Assembly: GCA_029555885.1 (NCBI GenBank) | Contig: JAKPQT010000224.1 | Location: forward strand, 1-14,485 | Direction of reading: 5' to 3' | DNA length: 14,485 bases | Origin: Chloroflexota bacterium | GTDB lineage: Bacteria; Chloroflexota; Anaerolineae; CG2-30-64-16 | Shown: positions 7,433 to 14,485 of the stretch, piece by piece | Position numbering within the stretch: position 1 is the stretch's first letter | Layout: each line of letters begins with the position of its first letter | The notes under the pieces: model-generated | Database searches by the model: none | Told to the model about the DNA's origin: nothing | What the model saw: only the letters and a program-made list of their open reading frames with translations | Translations under genes and position numbers: made by a program

Positions 7433-8806
7433 ATGGAATCCCGCAAGTTGTCTCGTCGTACATTTCTGAAGCTGGGCTCGGCTGTCGGGGCTGCCACGGC
7501 GCTGGCCGCCTGCGCACCCACCGCCGCACCCACGCAAGCGCCCGCTCAGAGCGGCGAAGCCCCGGCCGAGGCGCCTGCTGCAGCGGCTGGACCGGTAACC
7601 CTCGAATACTGGTTCTGCTGGTCGGGCATCTATCAGGAGAAGCAGCGCGCCATCCTGGATGCCTTCGAGAAGGAGGCCGGCACGATCAAGATCAACGATG
7701 TGACGGTTCCGGCCAACATCCGCGACAAAATGCTGACCGCCGTGGCCGCGGACCAGTCACCCGATGCGGCTGCGTGCTTCGGCGACGTGGTCAGCCTCGC
7801 AGCCAGGGGCGGTCTGCTCGACATCAGCGAATACGTCAAGGCCTCGAAGGTCCTGCAGCTCGACGCGCTCTACCAGCCCCGTGTTGAGGCGACCTTCTGG
7901 AACGGCAAACAGTGGGGCTTGCCCTACAACTGCTCGGCAGAGCTGCCGCTGTACAACCGCGGCATGATGGAGGCAGCCGGCCTAGATGTCGAGAAGCAGA
8001 TCGAGACCTGGGATGAACTCACCGAGGTCTCGAAACAACTCGTGAAGTTCGACGACAGCGGCAACCTGGAGATAGCAGCCTACACTGACTTCATCCCCCG
8101 GCACCCGTCGCTCTGGTTCTGGATCAACGGCGGCGATGCTTACGATGCCGTCAACCAGACGGTGACGATCGACCGGCCAGAGAATGTCGAGGGTCTGCAG
8201 ACGATCATCGACTATGCCTGGAACGTCTATGGCGACATTGCCAAGGCCGACGACTTCAATGCCGGCTCGGGCAGCGCCCAGGAGAGCCCCTTCTGCACCC
8301 AGACGAAGGCCATCGTCTACGCCGGCGACTGGGATCCCTCCACCTACAACGAATGGTGTCCCGGGATCGGGCTGTGGCCGCAGTTGTTCCCTGGGGGGCC
8401 CAAGGGCGCACCGCTCGCCAGCAACGCGGGCGACTTCATCACCGTGCTTCGGGGCAGCAAGCATCCCGCGGAGGCCTACCAGTTCGTGGAATGGATGGTG
8501 ATGAAGGGCAACAAGATGTGGACCGAGGCCGGGGTCGATACGAACTGCGTCATCGCAGATGCCGGCATCGTCCGCGCAGACTGGCCAAGCATCTTCGGCG
8601 ACAAGGCGGGCGAGGTGGCGAAGTGGTGGGCCGAGCAGGCCTCGGCCAGCAAGCCCGTCGAGAACTTCCCGGCCTACGGCTTCATGCGCGATGAGCTGGC
8701 ACGGGTGATGGACCTGGCCCTGCACAAGCAGATGACCGCAGCCGACGCCCTGGCAGAGGCGCAGAAGACCGTCTCGGCAGAGGCAGACAAATTCCTGGTC
8801 GGATGA
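7433..8806 (+). CDS. extracellular sugar-binding lipoprotein of the ABC transporter (family 1 solute-binding protein)
   Basis: The frame is open back to 7298, but the ATG at 7433 is chosen because AGGAG lies 8 nt upstream and the N-terminus is then a complete export signal. The protein has 457 residues. The twin-arginine motif SRRTFLK is at 7-13, a hydrophobic stretch at 14-26, and a lipobox LAAC with lipidated C27. Export by Tat followed by lipid anchoring is expected. A low-complexity Ala/Pro/Thr linker (28-54) precedes the mature binding domain (about 55-457). Blocks such as WNGKQWGLPYN (156-166), LPLYNRGMMEAAGL (171-184) and TWDELTEVSKQL (192-203) are typical of CUT1 binding proteins. It should capture an oligosaccharide outside the membrane and deliver it to the two upstream permeases. 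The ligand is unknown. The Trp-rich stretch SLWFWINGG (226-234) may contribute sugar stacking. Confidence 0.95.
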   Translation: MESRKLSRRTFLKLGSAVGAATALAACAPTAAPTQAPAQSGEAPAEAPAAAAGPVTLEYWFCWSGIYQEKQRAILDAFEKEAGTIKINDVTVPANIRDKMLTAVAADQSPDAAACFGDVVSLAARGGLLDISEYVKASKVLQLDALYQPRVEATFWNGKQWGLPYNCSAELPLYNRGMMEAAGLDVEKQIETWDELTEVSKQLVKFDDSGNLEIAAYTDFIPRHPSLWFWINGGDAYDAVNQTVTIDRPENVEGLQTIIDYAWNVYGDIAKADDFNAGSGSAQESPFCTQTKAIVYAGDWDPSTYNEWCPGIGLWPQLFPGGPKGAPLASNAGDFITVLRGSKHPAEAYQFVEWMVMKGNKMWTEAGVDTNCVIADAGIVRADWPSIFGDKAGEVAKWWAEQASASKPVENFPAYGFMRDELARVMDLALHKQMTAADALAEAQKTVSAEADKFLVG

Positions 8807-8825
8807 CATAGCGCAAGCGATTTCC

Positions 8826-8879
8826 GTTCGTAACAGGGGCTTCAGTGCCCACGAGGGCGCTGAAGCCCCTACTACGAAC
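8826..8879. repeat. 54-nt nearly perfect palindrome, REP/MITE-like, in the binding-protein/glycosidase gap
   Basis: The outer arms GTTCGTA (8826-8832) and TACGAAC (8873-8879) are perfect complements. The inner arms run 8835-8850 (AGGGGCTTCAGTGCCC) and 8855-8870 (GGGCGCTGAAGCCCCT), pairing over 16 bp with one G-T wobble. The two stems are separated by an AC/AC mismatch, and the loop is ACGA (8851-8854). No T-run follows. Palindromes of this style (GTAGGGGCTTCAG-type arms) resemble intergenic repeats I recall from Chloroflexota genomes; copy number cannot be tested here. In mRNA it would be a very stable hairpin 19 nt after the binding-protein stop, likely protecting the upstream transcript and lowering read-through into the next gene. 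Confidence 0.8.
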
Positions 8880-8902
8880 CACGCCAGCGAAGGAGCAATA
8901 AC

Positions 8903-11900
8903 ATGACTCAAGGCAACGGTGCACGCCCGGCCCCGCAGGTAGGCGAGCTCGTGGACCTGGCCGCGTTCGGCAAGCTGCACTGGTGGAGCGGCACACAGAA
9001 GCAGGACCTGCATACCCATCCCATCGTGCCCGAGGCCGACGGGACACTGCGGCCAGTGCGCGACTCGCAGACCGGCGAGTGGCACCTGGGCGTGGAGTGG
9101 GACGAGACGCGCGACGTGCGCCAGGTCGCGGTGACCTTCGCCAGCGACGTTCCCCCGGACTTGAAGGTGCAGTACTGGCGCTTCAACTGGCCGACCATCG
9201 CACCGGAGCGGCTGCCCGGCGCCCGCCGCGGCTGGATCGGCCGCGACGATCCCTTCCACGGCGAATGGGTCACGGCCAAGGCCGCGCAGGACTGCGATGG
9301 CTCGACCTGTACCTTCACATTCGACCCGATCGACCTGCCGGAGCTGGGCCGCGGCGACGCCATCCACACGCTGGAGGCCGCCCGCGACTACCTGGCGCGC
9401 TTCCGGCAGACGCTTAAGGTGCGGCTCGTCAGCACCGGCGACGCGGCGCCGGCCATCCGCAGCCTCCACGTCTATTCCGCCGCGCGCTGGCTGGAGGGCA
9501 CGGTCGACGTGCACTTCCCTGAAGGCGCGGGGCAGGCGTGGAACGGACATGCCGAAGTGTGGAACGGCTATCTGCAGGGCGTCGAGGCGCTCGGCGGCCA
9601 GGGCGAGGCCACAGAGGACGGGAGCTGGCAGCTCGGAGAGGGCGGCCAGGGTGTGCGGCTGCACCTGCTCTACAGCGATGCCGGGCCGAATTCGACCGCC
9701 CGCACCATCGTAACGCTGTGGACCGGCGCGCGCAGCTTCTCGTTCCAGCCGGTCGACCTTCAGCAGGGGCCGATCTATATCCCCGACTACGGCGTGTTCA
9801 TCCAGTGGGCCGGTGCGGACATGGATCTCGCCGCGTGGCAGGCCGAGCTGGACAAGCGCCGAGGCGATCCCCGATCGCACTCGATCCTCGACCGGGTGGC
9901 CGCAGAGCCAGAACAGTCGCTCGGCCGCGCGCTGGCGGAGATTCCGCCGCTCGACCCGACCATCCAGCGCACCCGCGCAGAATTGGGCATGTACCTCCCG
10001 CTCGGCGTAGACGCGGGCCGCCAGGAATGGGCCGTCCGCTGGAACGCGGAGCTGTTTGCAGACAAGGCCGGACTGAAGCTGAGCGGCCGCGACGCGGCCC
10101 ATCTCACCTGGCCCGGCGTGCTGCTGCGCTTCCGGTTCGGCACGGGCGACCCGGTCGATTTCCACGAGCGGCGGGGCGCAGTCAAGCAGTCGGTGCTCGA
10201 TGGCTGGCTGCCGGTGGTCATCAGCCGCTGGGAGGACCGCGAGTTCAGCTACGAGCAGACTGCGTTTGCCGCTCTGCTCGACGGACCGATGACGCCGGAG
10301 GAGGAGCGCCGCGGTGATGAGAACATCGTCGCCATGTTGCGCTTCGTCATCCGCAACACGACCCACGGCAAGAAGCGCACGCGGCTGTGGATGGCCGTCA
10401 GCCCGCAGGAGGAATGGGAGCTGCACGCCGACGGGTCCGGCACGCCGGCCTTCGTCGTCGCGACGGGCCGCGTCGTGCCCGCGGAGCCGGTACAGCGGCA
10501 GTGGCGGGTGGACGCTTACGACGCGCCGGTCCTGCGCTGCGCGGTCGACCCGCGCGGCAAAGGCCGGCTGAGCGCGGTAGGCTGCGCGGTCCCGCCGACG
10601 CCGGCGCCGTTCATCAGCCAGCGGGGGCCGCAGCCCCGGTCGGTGCAAGAAATGTCGGAGGCCATCCCGACCGCCATCGCGTACGACATCGAGCTGGAGG
10701 GCGGCGAGTCGCACACCATCACCATGACTTTCCCCTTCGTCAGCTTTGCAGAGGGCGAGGACTGGCAGAAGGTTGCGCGCCTGGACCTGGACGCCAAGCT
10801 GGCCGATGTGGTCGGCTTCTGGCGCGGGCTGGTGGAGGCCGGCGGCCAGATGGAGACCCCGGAGCCGCTGCTCAACGACCTGCACAAGTCCATCCGCACG
10901 CACGTCGCCATCAGCATGGACAAGGACGTGCGCAAGGGCTGGCTCTCGGTACCCGCGGCCACCTACGACTACGGCGTGTGCGCGAACGAGGCCTGCTGGC
11001 AGATTGCCATGCTCGATCAGGCGGGCCACCATGCCCGCGCCGAGCGGTGCCTGGAGACGTTCCTCGCGACCCAGGGCATGAGTCACCTCGACGGCAACTT
11101 CAAGACGTCCGAAGGGCTCATGCAGGGGCTCGACATCGACGACGGCGTGCCGCATCGCAGCGGGTTCGCCTACAACCTCGACCCGGGCTTCATCATGGAG
11201 ACGCTGGCGCTGCACTGGCGGCTGACGGGCGACCGGGCCTGGCTGGCGCGCGTGACCGACAAGCTCGTGCAGGCGTGCGACTTCATCATCCGCGAGCGGC
11301 AGGCGACTAAGCTGCACGAACCGGGCTGGCAAGGTGAGCGGCCAGTCGCTGAGTACGGACTACTGCCGGCGGGCCACCTGGAGGACAACCAGGAGTGGCG
11401 CCACTGGTTCGCGGTCAACGCGCACGCGTACGGCGGTATGCATAAGATCGCTGGGGCGCTGGCCGACATCGGCCATCCTGAGGCGGCGCGGCTGGCGCAG
11501 GAGGCCGAATCCTACCGGACGGACATCCGCCAGGCCGCGCACCGCGCGATGGTCGAAGCGCCGGTCGTGCGCCTGCTGGACGGCACGTACATCCCGCGCA
11601 TCCCGACACGCACAGGCACCCGCAGCCGCGAGGAAGGCTGGTTCCGCGAGGCCGCGTACGGCGCGCTGCACCTGTGCGAGAGCGACGTCTACGATCCGGC
11701 GGAAGAGGAGATGAGCTGGGTGCTGAAGGACCTGGAGGACAACCTCTTCATCTCGCGCGAGTGGGGCCGGCCGGTCGACCTCGAACGCTACTGGTTCAGC
11801 CACGGCGGGGTGACCATCCAGGCGAACCTGATGGACACCGCAATCGACTACCTGCGCCGCGGGGATGTGAAGGCCGGGCTGCGCTCGCTGTTCAACAACT

Positions 11901-12376
11901 TCGGGGCTTCGACCTACACGGATGTGCGCTGCTTCACCGAGCACCCGGTCATCGAGCTGGGCCACGGCATCGGGCCGCACTACAAGGTGTCGGACGAGAG
12001 CAAGGCGCTGGTCTGGCTGCGCGCGTTCCTGTTGCGCGAGGTGGGCGCGACGCTGCACCTGGCGGAGGGCGCGCCGCGCGCCTGGTTCGCCGCCGGGCAG
12101 CCGGCGTGGGGCGTGCAGCGCATGGCTAGCGAGTTCGGCCCGGTCACCTATCGCGTGCAGCCCGCGGCCGGTGCGCTGACGGTGGAGATGGAGGCCGGCT
12201 GGCGGCAACCGGCCGTTTGGCGGCAACGGCCCGCCGAGCTGCACGTCCACCTGCGCGCGCCGGAGGGCGTGACGCTGCACAACGTGACGGTCGACGGCCA
12301 GCCGGCCGCGTATGCCCATGAGACTGTCCGCATCACCAACCCGGCAGGCCACATCACGGTTCGCGCCGAATACTGA
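8903..12376 (+). CDS. large cytoplasmic protein with a six-hairpin glycosidase-like domain
   Basis: The protein has 1157 residues with no signal peptide or membrane helix, so it is cytoplasmic. AAGGAG lies 8 nt before the ATG. Residues about 15-200 look beta-rich, with a galactose-binding-like patch YWRFNWP (91-97). Residues 200-620 are also mostly beta, as in large sandwich modules. From about 650 to 1060 the sequence is helical and repetitive like an (alpha/alpha)6 toroid. Typical signs are LHWRLTGDRAWLARVTDKL (770-788), HLEDNQEWRHWFAVNAHAYGG (825-845), EGWFREAAYGALHL (911-924) and MDTAIDYLRRGD (977-988). The C-terminus (1080-1157) is again beta. Candidate catalytic acids include E826, D828, E831, E910, E911, E961 and E1013; none is proven. 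The role would be hydrolysis of the oligosaccharide imported by the adjacent ABC system. I cannot place it in a named glycoside hydrolase family. Confidence 0.75.
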   Translation: MTQGNGARPAPQVGELVDLAAFGKLHWWSGTQKQDLHTHPIVPEADGTLRPVRDSQTGEWHLGVEWDETRDVRQVAVTFASDVPPDLKVQYWRFNWPTIAPERLPGARRGWIGRDDPFHGEWVTAKAAQDCDGSTCTFTFDPIDLPELGRGDAIHTLEAARDYLARFRQTLKVRLVSTGDAAPAIRSLHVYSAARWLEGTVDVHFPEGAGQAWNGHAEVWNGYLQGVEALGGQGEATEDGSWQLGEGGQGVRLHLLYSDAGPNSTARTIVTLWTGARSFSFQPVDLQQGPIYIPDYGVFIQWAGADMDLAAWQAELDKRRGDPRSHSILDRVAAEPEQSLGRALAEIPPLDPTIQRTRAELGMYLPLGVDAGRQEWAVRWNAELFADKAGLKLSGRDAAHLTWPGVLLRFRFGTGDPVDFHERRGAVKQSVLDGWLPVVISRWEDREFSYEQTAFAALLDGPMTPEEERRGDENIVAMLRFVIRNTTHGKKRTRLWMAVSPQEEWELHADGSGTPAFVVATGRVVPAEPVQRQWRVDAYDAPVLRCAVDPRGKGRLSAVGCAVPPTPAPFISQRGPQPRSVQEMSEAIPTAIAYDIELEGGESHTITMTFPFVSFAEGEDWQKVARLDLDAKLADVVGFWRGLVEAGGQMETPEPLLNDLHKSIRTHVAISMDKDVRKGWLSVPAATYDYGVCANEACWQIAMLDQAGHHARAERCLETFLATQGMSHLDGNFKTSEGLMQGLDIDDGVPHRSGFAYNLDPGFIMETLALHWRLTGDRAWLARVTDKLVQACDFIIRERQATKLHEPGWQGERPVAEYGLLPAGHLEDNQEWRHWFAVNAHAYGGMHKIAGALADIGHPEAARLAQEAESYRTDIRQAAHRAMVEAPVVRLLDGTYIPRIPTRTGTRSREEGWFREAAYGALHLCESDVYDPAEEEMSWVLKDLEDNLFISREWGRPVDLERYWFSHGGVTIQANLMDTAIDYLRRGDVKAGLRSLFNNFGASTYTDVRCFTEHPVIELGHGIGPHYKVSDESKALVWLRAFLLREVGATLHLAEGAPRAWFAAGQPAWGVQRMASEFGPVTYRVQPAAGALTVEMEAGWRQPAVWRQRPAELHVHLRAPEGVTLHNVTVDGQPAAYAHETVRITNPAGHITVRAEY

Positions 12377-12438
12377 GTACAACCACGGAATAGACGGACC
12401 ATGCAGAAGCGTGGAACTCGTCTTCTGTAAGACACCCG

Positions 12439-12475
12439 AAGCGCCCGGAGCTGCATGGCTCCGGGCGTTTCATTT
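12439..12475 (+). terminator. Rho-independent terminator closing the carbohydrate locus
   Basis: AAGCGCCCGGAGC (12439-12451) pairs with GCTCCGGGCGTTT (12458-12470) over 13 bp with one G-T wobble and a six-base loop (TGCATG). The T-rich tail TTTCATTT runs to 12475. It lies 63 nt after the glycosidase stop and about 60 nt before the next promoter, so it separates the sugar locus from the respiratory operon. Confidence 0.92.
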
Positions 12476-12502
12476 GCATGACAACTTCCTCGCTTCACCC
12501 CC

Positions 12503-12540
12503 AAACCGAAACGGTTTTGAAACGGTCCCTCGTTTATAGT
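12503..12540 (+). promoter_or_regulatory. candidate promoter and operator-like repeats upstream of the CBS gene
   Basis: A good -10 box TATAGT lies at 12535-12540. The only -35 at normal spacing (17 nt) is weak, CGGTTT at 12512-12517. Overlapping it is a dyad AAACCG-AAA-CGGTTT (12503-12517), plus a direct repeat GAAACGGT at 12508-12515 and 12519-12526, 11 bp apart and so on the same face of the helix. A weak -35 combined with helix-phased repeats suggests an activator- or repressor-controlled promoter. A start site near 12547 would give a 5' leader of about 75 nt and rule out the upstream in-frame GTG at 12539 as the gene start. Confidence 0.55.
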
Positions 12541-12622
12541 GGCCCCAAGTTCACATATCCAACCCTGTCCACGCATATCCCAGCGCCAGGTGCAACGACC
12601 ATATCAGAAGGGGGAGGTCTGC

Positions 12623-13081
12623 ATGAAAACCGCCAACGATTTGCTGCGCAGCAAGGGGCCTGAAATCTGGGCCGTGACACCGGATTCCACGGTCTTCGAT
12701 GCACTCAAGTTGATGGGCGAGAAGAACATCGGCGCCGTCCTGGTGATGGACGGCTCGACGCTCGTCGGCATTCTCTCCGAGCGCGACTACGCACGCAAGG
12801 TCATCCTGGCGGGCAAGAACTCACGGGAGACGCGCGTCTCCGAGATCATGACCGCGCGCGTGGTCTGCGTGCGCCCCGACCAATCCATCGATGAGTGCAT
12901 GGCGCTGATGACGGGCAAGCACATCCGCCACCTGCCCGTGCTCGACCAGGACGACCGCGTCACCGGCGTCATCTCGCTGGGCGACGCGGTGAAGGCCATC
13001 ATCGAGCAACAACAGTTCATCATTGCGCAGCTCGAACACTACATCGCAGGTGCGGATGCGCTGGCGAACCGGAGTTCATGA
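12623..13081 (+). CDS. CBS-domain pair protein
   Basis: The start ATG at 12623 has GGGGAGGT 5 nt upstream; an in-frame GTG at 12539 overlaps the candidate promoter and is rejected. The protein has 152 residues and consists almost only of two CBS motifs (about 8-65 and 72-130), which pack as a Bateman module and bind adenine nucleotides. Features are AVTPDSTVFDALKLM (17-31), GILSERDYARKV (49-60), VSEIMT (72-77), HIRHLPVLDQDDRVTGVISL (100-119) and a short C-terminal helix with QQQFIIAQLEHYI. No catalytic or DNA-binding domain is attached. It is the first gene of the operon with cytochrome c and narG, so it may sense AMP/ATP or NAD state for the respiratory enzyme. That role is inferred; stand-alone CBS pairs of this type are common and poorly understood. 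Confidence 0.92.
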   Translation: MKTANDLLRSKGPEIWAVTPDSTVFDALKLMGEKNIGAVLVMDGSTLVGILSERDYARKVILAGKNSRETRVSEIMTARVVCVRPDQSIDECMALMTGKHIRHLPVLDQDDRVTGVISLGDAVKAIIEQQQFIIAQLEHYIAGADALANRSS

Positions 13082-13099
13082 CACTGCGAGGTGTTCGCG

Positions 13100-14005
13100 A
13101 TGACCATCAAAGACTTGCGCTGGCTCGCCCTGGTCCTGCTTGCCCTCCTGCTGTTGCTGGCTGCTCCACAGGTGCAGGCGGCGCCCCTCGCCCAGGACCC
13201 GGTGGCGGGCCAGCAGACGTTCCAGTCCGTGTGCGTCTCCTGCCACACCGTCGGCGGCGGCAACCTCGTCGGGCCGGACCTGGCGGGCGTCACCGAGCGC
13301 CGCGACGCCGCCTGGCTCAAGCGGTTCATTATGGAGCCGGATAAGGTGCTGGCCGAGGGCGACCCCATCGCGACGCAGCTCCTGGCAGAGTTCAACAACG
13401 TCCCCATGCCCAATATGGGCATGAGCGCGACCCAGGCCGGCGATATCCTGGCGTACCTCGCCGCACCGGAGGCCGTGGCTGCCCCGGCAGCCCCGGCAGA
13501 CCTGGCAGCCGGCCCCGTCGCCGCGGCTCCTTCGGGCAAGGCCCCGTCGCTGGCGGGCTATGCGCCGTCCGGCGAGGCGCTGTTCAGCGGCGCGACGCCG
13601 CTCGCCGCGGGCGGCATGCCCTGCATCGCGTGCCACTCGGTCGAGGGGGTTGGCGTGTTAGGCGGCGGCTCGCTCGGGCCGGACCTGACGCAGGTCCACA
13701 CGCGCTACGGCGGCACGGGGCTGGCCGCTGCGCTCACCACCCTGCCCTTCCCCTCGATGCAGAGCATCTACGCGACGCGGCAGCTCACTCCTGCGGAGCA
13801 GGCCGACCTGCAGGCATTCTTTGCCCGCGCCGCGCAGCAGCAGGCCGCCCCCCGCCCGCTGGAGAAGCTCCTGCTGCTCCTGACCGGCGGCGCAGGTCTG
13901 GCCGGTGGGTTGTTCCTGGGGATGCTGTTCTTCTGGCCGCGGCAGCGCACCAGCATTTCGCAGCGCCTGCGCCAACAGGGCCCGCACCGCCCCGCCCGGC
14001 GGTAG
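13100..14005 (+). CDS. membrane-anchored diheme cytochrome c (NarC-like)
   Basis: The ATG at 13100 is preferred to the in-frame GTG at 13091, because GAGGTG (13088-13093) is then a Shine-Dalgarno 6 nt upstream. The protein has 301 residues: a signal peptide (about 1-27, ending VQA), then two cytochrome c domains. Heme motif 1 is CVSCH (45-49) with likely axial M103 (VPMPNM). Heme motif 2 is CIACH (175-179) with likely axial M220 (FPSM). An Ala/Pro-rich linker (about 122-148) joins them. A transmembrane helix near 257-280 anchors the C-terminus, leaving a basic cytoplasmic tail. Its position 18 nt before a narG-type gene matches the NarC arrangement known from Thermus, where a diheme cytochrome c is part of the nitrate reductase complex. 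Here it should pass electrons between the quinone/cytochrome pool and the enzyme; direction depends on whether the enzyme reduces nitrate or oxidises nitrite. Confidence 0.9.
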   Translation: MTIKDLRWLALVLLALLLLLAAPQVQAAPLAQDPVAGQQTFQSVCVSCHTVGGGNLVGPDLAGVTERRDAAWLKRFIMEPDKVLAEGDPIATQLLAEFNNVPMPNMGMSATQAGDILAYLAAPEAVAAPAAPADLAAGPVAAAPSGKAPSLAGYAPSGEALFSGATPLAAGGMPCIACHSVEGVGVLGGGSLGPDLTQVHTRYGGTGLAAALTTLPFPSMQSIYATRQLTPAEQADLQAFFARAAQQQAAPRPLEKLLLLLTGGAGLAGGLFLGMLFFWPRQRTSISQRLRQQGPHRPARR

Positions 14006-14023
14006 GCCCACACGGAGGATTTC

Positions 14024-14485
14024 ATGGCCGACTGGGTTAAGGAACAGGTTGCGCCGGTCGAGCGCAAATGGGAAGAGTTCTACCGCAATCGCTTTGCGCA
14101 TGACAAGCGCGTGCGGACCACGCACGGCGTCAACTGCACCGGCTCCTGCTCATGGGAAGTGTTCGTCAAGGACGGCATCGTCACCTGGGAGATGCAGGCC
14201 ACCGACTACCCGCTGCTGGAGGAAGGGTTGCCGCCATACGAGCCGCGCGGCTGCCAGCGCGGCATCTCCTTCTCCTGGTATCTCTACAGCCCGCTGCGCG
14301 TCAAATACCCATATGCGCGCGGTGCGCTGCTCGACCTCTGGCGCACCGCGCGACAGGAACACGCCGACCCGGTCGACGCCTGGGCCGCCATCGTCAACAG
14401 CCCCGTGCGCCGCAGCCGCTACCAGCAGGTACGCGGCAAGGGCGGCTTCCGCCGCATCCGCTGGGACGAGGCTCTGGAAATCATC
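14024..14485 (+). CDS. narG: nitrate reductase / nitrite oxidoreductase alpha subunit, N-terminal part (runs off the window)
   Basis: The first 154 codons are present, with GGAGG 6 nt before the ATG; the rest lies beyond the window. The sequence matches the NarG N-terminus closely. [11 protein letters not shown] (34-44) and RGCQRG (75-80) give H34, C38, C42 and C77, the His/Cys set for the FS0 [4Fe-4S] cluster. [10 protein letters not shown] (54-63) and [15 protein letters not shown] (83-97) are family blocks, and [11 protein letters not shown] with [13 protein letters not shown] follow. No Tat signal is seen and the protein starts only about 33 residues before the cluster His, so it lacks the longer N-terminus of E. 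coli NarG. It is a molybdopterin enzyme working with NarH, NarJ and NarI, presumably encoded downstream. The N-terminus alone cannot tell nitrate reductase from nitrite oxidoreductase (NxrA), so the symbol is provisional. Confidence 0.93.
   Translation, partial: MADWVKEQVAPVERKWEEFYRNRFAHDKRVRTTHGVNCTGSCSWEVFVKDGIVTWEMQATDYPLLEEGLPPYEPRGCQRGISFSWYLYSPLRVKYPYARGALLDLWRTARQEHADPVDAWAAIVNSPVRRSRYQQVRGKGGFRRIRWDEALEII

Noticed and set aside
7982..11332. A 1116-codon open frame on the minus strand opposite the glycosidase and binding-protein genes.
   Set aside because: It is a mirror of GC-rich codon usage on the + strand. It spans two genes and the palindromic gap, and its translation is rich in Arg/Ala/His/Val with no recognisable domain.
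12403..12428. Small inverted repeat CAGAAG/CTTCTG just before the terminator.
   Set aside because: It is only a six-base stem with a 12-base loop; too weak to call a functional element.
12401..12430. Nine-codon ORF (MQKRGTRLL) in the gap after the glycosidase gene.
   Set aside because: There is no Shine-Dalgarno sequence before it and it lies between a stop codon and a terminator, so it is most likely chance.
12439..12475. Considered as a riboswitch or operator for the CBS gene.
   Set aside because: A GC-rich 13-bp stem followed by a T-rich tail is a classical terminator, and it lies upstream of the candidate promoter.

Overview
The window is GC-rich, densely packed bacterial DNA with every convincing gene on the + strand. 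The best guess for the host is a member of the Chloroflexota (Caldilineae, Anaerolineae or Thermomicrobia type). Three things suggest this: a Tat-type lipoprotein solute-binding protein with an Ala/Pro/Thr linker, a membrane-anchored FGE-fold protein of the style common in that phylum, and a diheme cytochrome c directly upstream of a narG-type gene. No rRNA or marker protein is present, so this is inference.

Region 1 (1-12376) reads as one carbohydrate uptake and catabolism locus. The order is: tail of an unknown gene; M24 metallopeptidase-like hydrolase; SDR oxidoreductase; LacI-family regulator; iron-type alcohol dehydrogenase (overlaps the regulator by 17 nt); anchored FGE-fold protein; two ABC sugar permeases of MalF/MalG type (4-nt overlap); Tat/lipobox solute-binding protein; and a 1157-residue cytoplasmic protein that looks like an unclassified six-hairpin glycosidase. 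The inferred sequence of events is that the binding protein captures an oligosaccharide, the permeases import it using an ATPase encoded elsewhere, the large enzyme cleaves it in the cytoplasm, and the SDR and Fe-ADH oxidise or reduce the products. LacI would sense a sugar and control the locus. The promoter for this operon is not visible and probably lies upstream of the window.

Two gaps inside Region 1 carry structure. The permease/binding-protein gap (7265-7432) has two hairpins and a 15-codon ORF behind a perfect Shine-Dalgarno sequence. The binding-protein/glycosidase gap (8807-8902) has a 54-nt, nearly perfect REP/MITE-like palindrome. A clear Rho-independent terminator (12439-12475) closes the locus.

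Region 2 (about 12500-14485, running off the end) is a respiratory operon. It has a promoter with repeated operator-like motifs, a stand-alone CBS-pair protein, a membrane-anchored diheme cytochrome c, and the first 154 codons of a NarG-family molybdoenzyme (nitrate reductase or nitrite oxidoreductase alpha subunit). Gaps between these genes are 18 nt, so they are probably co-transcribed.

No tRNA, rRNA, CRISPR array, insertion sequence or phage gene was seen. No stretch above 300 bases lacks a gene.
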